This document shows, piece by piece, positions 55,150 to 64,000 of a stretch of DNA of 64,000 bases. Positions within the stretch are counted from its first letter, which is position 1. Every line of letters begins with the position of its first letter. A program made the translations under genes and the position numbers. Under the pieces are notes generated by a model. The model was not told the DNA's origin. It worked only from the letters and a program-made list of their open reading frames with translations, and did no database searches. Source of the DNA: Agrypnia vestita (lineage: Eukaryota > Arthropoda > Insecta > Trichoptera > Phryganeidae); the NCBI GenBank assembly GCA_016648135.1, contig JADDOH010004230.1, positions 158,536-222,535 of the forward strand. The letters are read 5' to 3'.

Positions 55150-55920
55150 CAGAATATAGGTATATTTACACAAATAATACTTTTTTTAATGTGGTCTCTA
55201 GACATCTGTTTCTTTAAAATTCTGTTGATTTTAACGACTCCATTATAATAATTAATAAATTGCTACCAGTAATTTTGTGTTTCTTACAGCATGGACCCGT
55301 AAGGTCATTATATAATATGTGGAGTCCACTTATTGTAATCACTATGGGACCTGTAACAGTCTGATAAAATTAAGCAGAAGATACATTGCAAATATGATAA
55401 TAAAATACAGTTATTATATATTTTTTTAATCAAAAATACATAAAATTTATTTTAAAAAATCATTAATTATTGTTGTCTGCCTTTTAAATAAACAATATGT
55501 ACTAACCACTGAATCCATGGACACTAAAGGCATACACAGTCCCTTCGTGTAGTCCATATAGCATTTATTCCTAAGGTAAAAATCCATATACATATCCACC
55601 TAAATATTTTTTAAAGAATTTTTTCGGACACAACTGCTTTTAAAAAAAATTGAAGAAAAATGACTATCATTTGGTAGTTATATACCTACTTAGAATGGAA
55701 ATCTTTCGTATCAACGCATAATCACCAAAACTGAATTTAACAGCCAAAGTTTGATTATATTGTGATAGGCAGAGCATTTTAAATATTTTTTAACCTACAT
55801 TTTTGGGATCGATTGGTAGTTGTATCCGTGTTAATAATATCTGGATTCTAATGTACCATGTAGGAAGTTATCTCGCTCATCATTGTCACATGTGGAGTGT
55901 TAAGTTCGGTCCTCAATTAG
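55150..55920. other. AT-rich intergenic DNA, no gene seen
   Basis: No gene or matching repeat. Confidence 0.35.
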
Positions 55921-55929
55921 CCCCCAAAA

Positions 55930-56045
55930 ACACGATTATTGTCATGATTAACAAACTTGACGTGCGTGTGGTGGCATCCATTATCTTGTTACATTCTAAA
56001 AACCACGTGACGAGCATACAATGGCGCGTTATTATTGTTTTCAAC
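55930..56045 (+). repeat. Dispersed repeat, copy 1
   Basis: 'attgtcatgattaacaaact', 'gtggtggcatccattatctt' and 'cattctaaaaaccacg' match 57045-57140 at roughly two thirds of positions. Class unknown. Confidence 0.4.
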
Positions 56046-56149
56046 ACAAAACCCCTGACAAGTTTGCCTTGATCCTCCCTTGATAACTAATTATTTTTAA
56101 CTTCTTCAATAAATGCTTTTGAAGTGAAATGATTTTGTTGTGACATTAT

Positions 56150-56170
56150 TATTATATATATATTAATATC

Positions 56171-56201
<31 letters not shown>

Positions 56202-56222
56202 ATATATATATATATATATAGA
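56150..56222. repeat. (TA)n microsatellite
   Basis: Long alternating TA tract with interruptions, at the edge of a family F copy. Confidence 0.85.
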
Positions 56223-56225
56223 TTA

Positions 56226-56357
56226 TAGATGACTCATAAAGGCGAAGATATTTTGTATATGGAAAGTAGGAATGGAAGCCCTTTTAGGTGGGTGGAATTG
56301 GTGAATGTAACATTGTATAAAGTGATTACTTAAGCTAACCGTACGATAGGTCGTAAG
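56226..56357 (+). repeat. Family F repeat, split by a hAT MITE
   Basis: 'gactcataaaggcgaagata', 'ggaaagtaggaatggaagcc' and 'aaagtgattacttaagctaa' follow F. It is interrupted at 56358 by hAT copy 3; the rest of the site resumes at 56871. Confidence 0.65.
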
Positions 56358-56870
56358 TAGGGAATGCAATTCCGAGTAGGGATTGCCCTTTCGGGATCCC
56401 TCGAGATTAGAATTTCCAATCCCTACGGATCGGGATCCCGAATACTTTTGTGTTCTTTTTTGTTAAGAGAGCTGAATAGCAATTAACGACAATGCCTTGC
56501 ATTTTTATATCAGCAATTTTAATAAAAAGTTCATTATTAATCATTGCGTTTTTGTAGGCGTATTTCAAGCATCAATCAGTCAATGTTGTAGAATAAAAAC
56601 TACTAACTAGTAGTAGTTTTTATTACTATGTTAGGTTGATAAAATACAGAAAATATTATTAAAAGCTATTTTCATTATTTTAATGTGACATGAACATAAG
56701 TTTTAAGTACTTACTTACTAAAAGATGTATGGAAATATACAATTAAACATACAAAACATAAAAAATGTTGATCAATCCCGATAATCCCGATAATCTCGTC
56801 CGAATTTTCGGTTCGGGCTTAATCTCGTAAAATGCCTCGAGATCTCGCGAGATCGGAATTGCATTCCCTA
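56358..56870. mobile_element. hAT-type MITE, copy 3, perfect target duplication
   Basis: TAGGGAATGCAATTCCG at left, ATTGCATTCCCTA at right, with the duplication GTCGTAAG on both sides (56350-56357 and 56871-56878). 513 bp, same orientation as copy 2. Inserted into a family F repeat, so it is younger than that copy. Confidence 0.92.
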
Positions 56871-57044
56871 GTCGTAAGCAAATAAATATTTAAATATTTA
56901 TTATATATAAATAAATACATCGCGTCTATTTTGTATTGGGATAAAAATCACATTATAAAAATCGTGTTATCCCGAAAAAAGAGGGGGTAGTGTGTTATCT
57001 TATCAATGAAAATTTTTGCGAGCTTCCTTAATTACCCTAATTGA

Positions 57045-57140
57045 CAAGTTTATTGTCACGATAGACAAACTATACGAGCATGTTGTGGCATCTATTACCT
57101 CCTTGCATCCTAAAAATCATGGACAAGCATTCAACACATT
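57045..57140 (+). repeat. Dispersed repeat, copy 2
   Basis: 'attgtcacgatagacaaact', 'gttgtggcatctattacctc' and 'catcctaaaaatcatgg' match 55930-56045. Confidence 0.4.
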
Positions 57141-57199
57141 ATTATTATATTCAATAAATTTAAAATACAAAAAAACGAAAGCGCCACTGATGATTTATG

Positions 57200-58930
57200 G
57201 CCTGAAGTAATTGGTAGTGGCTTCAGAGGTGGATATTAATATGCTTATTATACATATAATAGTTCAAGAATTATAAAGAACTACTCTTCGATTGTGGTGG
57301 AAATTTAATATGTCGATCCGTCTCGTCAGCATAAACCTTAAAAAAAAAAACAATTCGTGGACGATAATTTTTCAAAACTGATGTTTAGATTGACAGATCA
57401 CATTCCATTGCATGTAACTTTTGAACTTAAGTAAGCTTAATAAATAAAATAACCCAAAATATTTGTAAGTTTTACCCGTGTCCACAGATGACATATTTCT
57501 CTTAGATACTAATTTCGTTCCTTCGCTATCTCTCACGTATACGCTTGTAATACCTTAAAAATCGAATGGTAGTCTACATTCTACATCACTACATACTCAA
57601 ATCTTAATCATTGATATTCCGGTCGTCATTTAGGTGAATTTGAATATTTTCTGCGGCAGTTATTACGAAATAAACTTTTGTGATTGAATGCCATATATTT
57701 TTCAATGTTTTCAGAATAGATAGTTTTAGACATCTATGGTTCTAGTGAAGTTTATGCGTTGGTACATTTTTCTTGTATATACATAGTTGTAAGACTTTTA
57801 TCTTTTTCTACCAATCTCAAGAGGATTTCCACATCAAAATCTCAACACGTGTAATACTTGGATACAAAAAAGGAGACTTTTTGAAACGAAGAAGAATTTT
57901 TTAAAAACAAATTTATTTCAACGAATCTATATTAAAATTTATTTTTCATCGATAGCTGCAATCTCCTTCTCCGTTTTAGAAGTTTTTTGATTCCCCGTTT
58001 TAACGCAAAACTCGCTAATAAGACCGTTTTTATTTAACTAACGCTATTAAATATTCTTCCATCTAAATTCTGAAAATATCTAATTAGATGTTGCTAAATC
58101 AGAGCTTTATTGAGAGTGACAATTTTTCATCCCAGTGTGTTAATTTACTCTGTGTGATTTTTTTTGGTAGGTACGTGGCTATTTAATTCCTCAATTTATT
58201 TAATTCGTGTATTAGCCATGTACCGTATTTCTAAACCTTCCCGGTCTTTGAACACTGGATTGTGAGAACCAGTCTTGTTAGCTAATTTTTTAATTGACAT
58301 CTCTGAATGGACCTCAATCTCTGCAGTAATTTGATATTCAATGACAATTTTGTGTTAATCTATTCACTGGTGCTCACACGAGGTTTGCCTTCATTTCGAA
58401 AATCGACCGATATTCATCTTTTTTTGCATTGACGAACATTCAATATTTTACCAAACTGCACAGATGTTGCAGGTTGCTGTGAAGGCCGAATATTTTTGGT
58501 GACTCATACAGCATAATATAGTTTTTTAAAGAAAAAATCCCTCCGTTATCAATGCGCTTTATTTTGTATGGTTTTAAACGTAGAATATGTTTGGAAAAAA
58601 CCCAAAAAAAATCTTTCGATAAAAAATACTTGTGCAATCAAGTCGGCAAGTACCTAAGGTACAACTAACTGACAAATGTAGTCTTTAAAAAAAAAAACTC
58701 TTTTTTCTGGGTACATCTAATAGGTACATGGTACTGGGATTTACCTCAATTAAAACTTTTACATTTATCTCATTTTGTATCATTACGTTTTGTATGATTA
58801 TGTTCAACGACAAACACTGTACACATCTAAAATATATAATAATCATACTTTTTTAAAAAAAAAATTAAATTCCCTTTGTGGCACCATTTCATAAATAAAG
58901 TAATTAACACTTTGTTTCAACCTTGATTAA
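57200..58930. other. AT-rich intergenic DNA, no gene seen
   Basis: No gene. 58260-58420 is weakly similar to 9800-9960 and may be an old repeat. Confidence 0.35.
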
Positions 58931-58954
58931 TTTTTACTGGAAAAATTCAACATG

Positions 58955-58984
58955 TTTAGGAAGTGACGCTCCCTTCTTCGTCAC
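58955..58984 (-). ncRNA. Decayed hammerhead-like motif
   Basis: Minus strand GTGACGA in place of CTGANGA and TAAA in place of GAAA, with GGGAG..CTTCC between them. Two invariant positions are lost, so it should be inactive; layout matches the others. Confidence 0.4.
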
Positions 58985-59234
58985 AAGAAATATTCTGATA
59001 TTAATTTTCCTGTATATATGACAGACAGTATAGAATTCAAGTATTAACAAACAATACAAACATAGATATTTCACACATACACAGAAAGTATTGAATCTGT
59101 CTATACTTGAACATTAATATTAGTATATTGATTGATATTAATCATTAATTAAAGTATTAAAAATTAATCGCGGTTACAACTATGTGTTAATTATTTTATT
59201 TAGCTAATATATTGCTCGACGTTTTTATTTTAAA

Positions 59235-59519
59235 CTAGATGATCTGTCAAAAATGGCGGAATATAGGCTCGCGTCTCTGCTAAGCCCTAGTATATATGAA
59301 TAGTATCTTTTCGACGGTCTACGGAGAGGCGGCAGAATATATTTATAATACCGTTTTGGCGGTTCATGGAGAGGCGATCGTTGCAACATGCTCCGGTCGT
59401 TTAATTTGTTTTTTTAATCCGTGAAATCGAACGAAATTACGGACGTTACACGAAGTTACGGGCAGACAGACTGACAGACGGACGGATAGATGCATAGACA
59501 ACGAAATTATTATCTTTGA
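59235..59519 (-). mobile_element. Helitron family H with internal duplication
   Basis: Minus strand 5' TCAAAGATAATAATTTCG and 3' 'ccgccatttttgacag' then 'atcatctag'. Inside, the segment around 'cggtctacggagaggcgg' is followed by a second version 'ggcggttcatggagaggcga', a local tandem duplication of the tRNA-like part. Confidence 0.7.
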
Positions 59520-61680
59520 TTCAAGTAATATTTAATTAATTCATAATACCAAATTTATTCAATATAATTAAATCTGTGCCATTGGATATCTTCGATAGTT
59601 CTTCAGTAAATTAACGAAACAGATCTACAATTTGAAGATTTATCACAATCAGTTAGCGGAACTTTTAATGCAATAATTACTTTTCATATAAATTGATTTC
59701 AATTTATTGTTCGTGGTAAAGCCATAATAATATATTTGCGAGTGGAGGTCACCTTATATAGAAATATTCATATACAAATAATTTTGCATACATTGATTAT
59801 GTCATTCAGTAAGTAGTACATTTAATATATTGATCATGATATCTGTATAGTATTAATGAGACTACGCGATGTCTTATCCTATTAGTAATTAATTTATCAG
59901 TTTTTTGTAATTAATTATTCCTACTTATTGACTCTTTTACGCTCTAATTTTAATTATTTATTAAAAAAAAATTCTCTAACAATTAACAATATTAATATTT
60001 CTCTGTAAATTTGCAACTCAAGATAATTAAATTAATTAATTAATTAATCAAAATAACACTTTCTGGTGACAAGTAGGTTAGGGATTTTAGAAAAATAAAA
60101 GCAATGCCACTTCTATGTGCTTTTGTTCTTATTTGCTTTTATTCTTTTTTTATTCCATTAAATTGTGCTCATTTATTGCTTTTGTGCTTTTGTTTTTACT
60201 AAATATATTTTTTCTGGTGCCTTATATGGTCACTTATATATTTTCACATATTTTTTTTAGCTACCACTTTTTAAATATTTTTTTTTCTATTCTTTTCTTT
60301 TATTTTTTCTTTACTATTAACTTGCATAAAATAATTGAATATTACTTTTACTATTCTCACGTTAATTGGTATATTGAATTAAAAAAAGCCGCCTATCTAA
60401 GAACAGGTATTATATATACCTAGCAAGGTAGTTAGTGTCTGAGAGGCTTTTTACGTACTGTCTTATGCTTGTGTTTATTTAGTAATGAATATTTTTAAGC
60501 ATGTTATAATCATGTGACCGATAAACGCCAATTTATCGTCACTGAAACTGAAAAAAAATCCGATGAAATTGGAATAAAGTTTATGTTATTTGAAATAGAT
60601 TATAGCAGAATAATAGCTTTATCAACAACAAGTCAAATTATAAAGTTCAAATTATAGAGTATCACCATTGTATATTTTTCTATTATATTACCTATGTGTT
60701 ACATAAATGTACACATATATATAAAATAGGGTAAGCGTAACAAAGATTGAATAAAAACAGGTTTTTAAAACGTGATTTAAAAAATCATGAAAAATATCAG
60801 TGGTATGTCCTGCTTTTCTAGAAAACGGCAACGTTTTATATTTCAACCAACCATATCTTATATCCATGTCTTATATCAACCAATATTTATCGACAACACA
60901 CTAAATTAAAATGTGTTTCCAACAAGAATCAATAAACAATGATACTTATATTAACTTAAATAATAAAATTTAACTTAAATAATATAAACGAATGGATTTT
61001 TGTTGATTTTTAAAATACATGATTGTTATAAAAACTCTTTGTTTTTATTTATTTATACAAATATTGCTGCACGTAGCTGAATTAATAATGCCTATAGGAC
61101 CTATTTTCCATTTTCTGTGACTCGTTAGTTTGGTGTATTCCCGTGCAGTTGAGAGGTTTGTTTTATTTTTAAAAAGTTCTTGTATCAAGTTGGTTAGTAA
61201 TTTCATTTCATTAATGACCATTTATGTCCAACTAACTTATTCAAGTATGCCGATAGAATGCCAATCTTATATGTCCACTCTTGCCTCATCTAATTTAATT
61301 CCTATTCTCTTTAATATTTAATCCCACCAGGTCTTTGGTGGACGCTCTCTATTCTAGTTGCAATTACTCGTTGTCTATTCTAGTTGCAAGCGCTTGCCTC
61401 ATATATTTACCATCCCCTCCTCGCGGATATGTCTTATAAGCCCAAAAATTCTCACTGATCCTTTCTTTATTCTGTCAACCAAGTTACAAATAGCCATACT
61501 CATTTATTTATTCATCTTCTACTCTCTTGTACATACATTTACTATTCGTGTGCCTAAGCGACCACATTTAGTCTTCTTTAGTTATCCGTATCCGTAAGTT
61601 TTGGAACTAGAACTCTATGCACTACTAGTTTTGCTTTGTATGACAGATTCCTATTGGCGATTGGGTTTTTCTTTCAATGA
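59520..61680. other. 2.2 kb AT-rich DNA, no gene seen
   Basis: Very T-rich around 60115-60350. The end 'ttggaataaagtttatgtta' near 60570 looks like a non-LTR 3' end, but nothing else supports it. Confidence 0.35.
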
Positions 61681-61685
61681 AAATA

Positions 61686-61805
61686 AGTCCAGTGAGCATA
61701 GGGCGCTGGATTCCCATACCTTGGGTTCTGGTTTAGATATTTGGGGTCACATGTGATTTTCTGAAGCCTGGGAGTTTTTGTGATATTCGGGTCTACTTTC
61801 ATTGG
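61686..61805 (+). repeat. SINE family S1, diverged
   Basis: 'ccagtgagcatagggcgctg', 'cccataccttgggttctgg', 'aagcctgggagttttt' keep the S1 order. B box decayed. Confidence 0.55.
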
Positions 61806-62264
61806 TTATCTCAACAATCATGTTTTGGCCGCTATTATGTAACTTTTAACACTTTGCCCGTTTTGATGTGGTGAATATTTTCTAAAATAAGTACCAATAG
61901 TATTGCTCAAGTACGTAAAAATTAGTTTGTTCTACAAACCTACTGAATTCTTCATCTTCAGTGTCCAAATATTAGCCAATATTTTCGCAATAATGATGTT
62001 GCATACGTAAATCAGTATGTCCCGTCTATTTTATTTATTTATTCGCGTTTTTTGTACATATTATTACAAAGCGGGCTTATTTATTCCAACCGACCACACA
62101 ATTTAGTGGAACAATTAAAATATATTTTCGGTATACAATGTTGCAATAACAAAACTAGCCCCATGATAACGAGATGAGTAGGAGATGCATGGGAACAAGC
62201 AAGGGTTAATCTAGATATTTTTCTTCGTCTAAAGATATAATATTAGGAAATGATAATAACAATT

Positions 62265-62740
62265 CGACAGCGGCCGATGAACGTAGCGTTTCACCTCGTT
62301 ACGTAGCTTAGGCCAGCGGCGGGCCCCGCTACGAGGAACCGGCCGCAAATAAACCAACATCCGTGAATCATTTCGTTACAAGGATGTTTACGAAAATAGC
62401 GACGAGGCAAATCAATTATGTTTTTTTCGTGTTGTAACACCGTATTATCTCCCGCATCTGTCGCTCGCCTGAATGTTAATTGTTGCAATATTCGGATTTA
62501 TCGGAGCCTTGATCCTCCTCTGCGCATTAGTATTCCTCGGGCCTGCTGCGCATCATGACGGCGCTGGCCGGCCGCGCTGTGCGCTGCGCTGGGTGGTTGG
62601 ACGTCTCAAGACAAATAATTAATTCGCTCGAACAAAAATAATTTCGTCTCTTACTTTCGTATATACTTTTGAGGCTAAAGTGCAGATTACGCCAATCTTA
62701 TCGAGAGCGAGTATCCTCGATAAAACATAGCATTTATTAT
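62265..62740. promoter_or_regulatory. GC-richer unique island, candidate regulatory region
   Basis: CpG-rich complex DNA with 'gatttatcggagcc', 'aagacaaataattaattcgc' (homeodomain-like) and 'ctgaatgttaattgttgcaa'. Frames on either strand are short. One of the strongest islands by appearance. Confidence 0.35.
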
Positions 62741-62872
62741 TTATTTATTTTTATACACCTAACATAAAACACGTTTTATAATAATAAACCAAAATATTAA
62801 TAAAAATAAAACATTTCAAAGAGAAATGAACAATCATTAAAACACTTGAAAATAAATAAATATATACAGGGT

Positions 62873-63290
62873 GTATCATAGCTAGTAGCAAAAACTTTCC
62901 AGGCGGATTTCTACCTTGATAATGAGTTGAAAATATTCAAGCAATCATGAATGTTGAACTATCTTCTGTTTTGTGTCTTCTGGGGTATTATGCCGTGTTA
63001 TTACGACCTTTCTGGCCTGAAAGGAATAGACCAGAAAGGTGTAATAACACGGCATAATACCCCAGAAGGCACAAACCAGAAGGTTCTGAATGGCCGGAAA
63101 ATCTAAGAACATTCTTAGTTGAACTATCATTACAATAACTTATATGGTTATGTAACATTTATTTGCTTCAATACGACTCGATGAAAACCTTGTAAGAAGA
63201 TTCTATTATCAATTTTTCCAAGGTTTTAATCATTTAATTCTACTTGTATGAGAGAGAATGAATTTTTTTATAATCATATTGTGATGAATC
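62873..63290 (+). repeat. Family T repeat, copy 2, interrupted
   Basis: Opens 'acagggtgtatcatagctag' and continues 'tagcaaaaactttccagg', 'gataatgagttgaaaat', 'ttgaactatcattac', parallel to 6285-6735. Interrupted at 62964-63117 by a palindromic insertion. Confidence 0.55.
62964..63117. mobile_element. Palindromic Penelope-end insertion with 11-bp target duplication
   Basis: Arms 62977-63015 and 63031-63068 are near-perfect reverse complements (one indel) around a 15-base spacer. The arm sequence 'tctggggtattatgccgtg' and 'gacctttctgg' matches the 3' part of the Penelope-like fragment at 8767-8805. The insertion is flanked by 'gttgaactatc' (62953-62963 and 63118-63128). Confidence 0.75.
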
Positions 63291-63793
63291 ACCTGTTTCT
63301 ATAGATTTTTTTTTTTATTATTTTTATTTTGAACTCTAAGATGATTTAAATGCTACGCGGGAAAAATTGAGCTAAACCCACCTGGCGGAGTATTGGAGCT
63401 ACAAAAATTTGGGAATGATGAAACGCTAGTATTGGGAGGGAGTTAGTAGCGATTGATCGGATATAGGTTACGGGCAGTTACTATTCAATTCTTATAAATC
63501 ATATTAATCTTGTGGTGGAGGCTAGAATTATAGGTAAAGCCGTGTTTGGTACAAATGGTTGACGATCGATGCGGTCCGAGCGGTCCACATGTGCTCCCCA
63601 TAAAATATACTGAACACGGTTTTCAGAGATTTGGGTCGCGGTTATTGCGTTTTGAGCCATTAAAAAACCGATTAACGTCTACTCTAAGGTGACGATGATA
63701 TTGACAGTTCCACGAGGTTTCTGAATTATGGGCTTTTTTACTGGGTTTTTGAAACCGTTTAAGAGCAGATGATAGGGATAGTCAGATCAGCAT

Positions 63794-64000
63794 CGTCACC
63801 GTCATCATCATCGAATGCCGTGTCCCAATTATATACCACGCGCCAAATTACATCACCGTCACTGAACGCCGCGATTACACACTACTCGCTATGTTACGTC
63901 GTCGCCACCGATCGCCGCGTCCCAGTTATATATAGTCAGGAAGCGTTTCGATAGTATCATCATCATCATCATCATTAGCAGTGTCCCAGTTATATATAGT
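63794..64000 (+). repeat. Degenerate minisatellite cut by the window edge
   Basis: About four diverged units of a (CATCAC)-rich block followed by 'gccgcgtcccagttatatat': ends at 63838 (diverged), 63878 (poor), 63936 and 64000. The last two share 'gtcccagttatatatagt' exactly. Continues past the window. Confidence 0.6.

Noticed and set aside
57305..57335. Sixth hammerhead-like motif ('gtctcgtcagc')
   Set aside because: The GAAA box is missing at the expected place and no stem II forms.
60115..60423. 102-residue Phe/Tyr/Leu-rich frame
   Set aside because: It is a translation of a T-rich tract; all hydrophobic residues follow from the base composition.

Overview
The window is AT-rich, intron-bearing, repeat-dense eukaryotic DNA from an arthropod, almost certainly an insect. 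A moth or butterfly is my best guess but is not proven. The evidence is a TATA box with an arthropod TCAGT initiator, an insect-type secreted-protein gene whose signal peptide sits in a tiny first exon, tRNA-headed SINEs, and many insect-type transposon remnants (Helitron, hAT, mariner, Penelope-like, Jockey-like and L2/CR1-like). No rRNA, intact tRNA, CRISPR or prokaryotic operon was seen.

Genes are few. The one secure gene is a two-exon minus-strand gene (coding span 22876 to 21824) for a 247-residue secreted, low-complexity protein with a DUF4774-like C-terminal motif; its promoter and poly(A) signal can be read. Converging on it is a one-exon plus-strand frame (21094-21315) for a 73-residue secreted, three-cysteine peptide that I cannot assign. 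A third, tentative locus (45759-46971, plus) has three open frames bounded by plausible splice signals, two of which join in phase across a 309-base intron. A possible promoter with a first coding frame lies at 43915-44291.

Layout. 1-21 kb: repeats, including a 184-bp hairpin, Helitrons, several reverse-transcriptase tails, a hAT-type MITE, a 3' Penelope-like fragment with a hammerhead-like motif, a mariner remnant and a 5'-truncated Jockey-like element. 21-23.5 kb: the gene pair. 23.5-30 kb: SINE cluster, L2-type 3' end, Helitron. 30.8-34 kb: GC-richer, repeat-poor sequence that looks like conserved regulatory DNA. 34-41 kb: nested repeats, a second hAT MITE and two hammerhead-like motifs. 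41.5-47.4 kb: alternating GC-richer islands, retroelement tails and the tentative gene. 47.4-64 kb: more repeats, including a perfect 112-bp inverted duplication, a Penelope-like reverse-transcriptase fragment, a third hAT MITE nested in another repeat, a Penelope-end palindrome with an 11-bp target duplication, and a degenerate minisatellite cut by the window edge.

The most notable signal is a scatter of five hammerhead-ribozyme-like cores, all on the minus strand (about 8.8, 34.4, 36.7, 47.5 and 59.0 kb). Three keep both conserved core boxes. One is physically joined to a Penelope-like coding fragment, which fits the known link between that retroelement class and hammerheads. The scattered GC-richer islands in an AT-rich, gene-poor background suggest the regulatory neighbourhood of a developmental gene outside the window; that is inference. 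All boundaries were read by eye without alignment tools.
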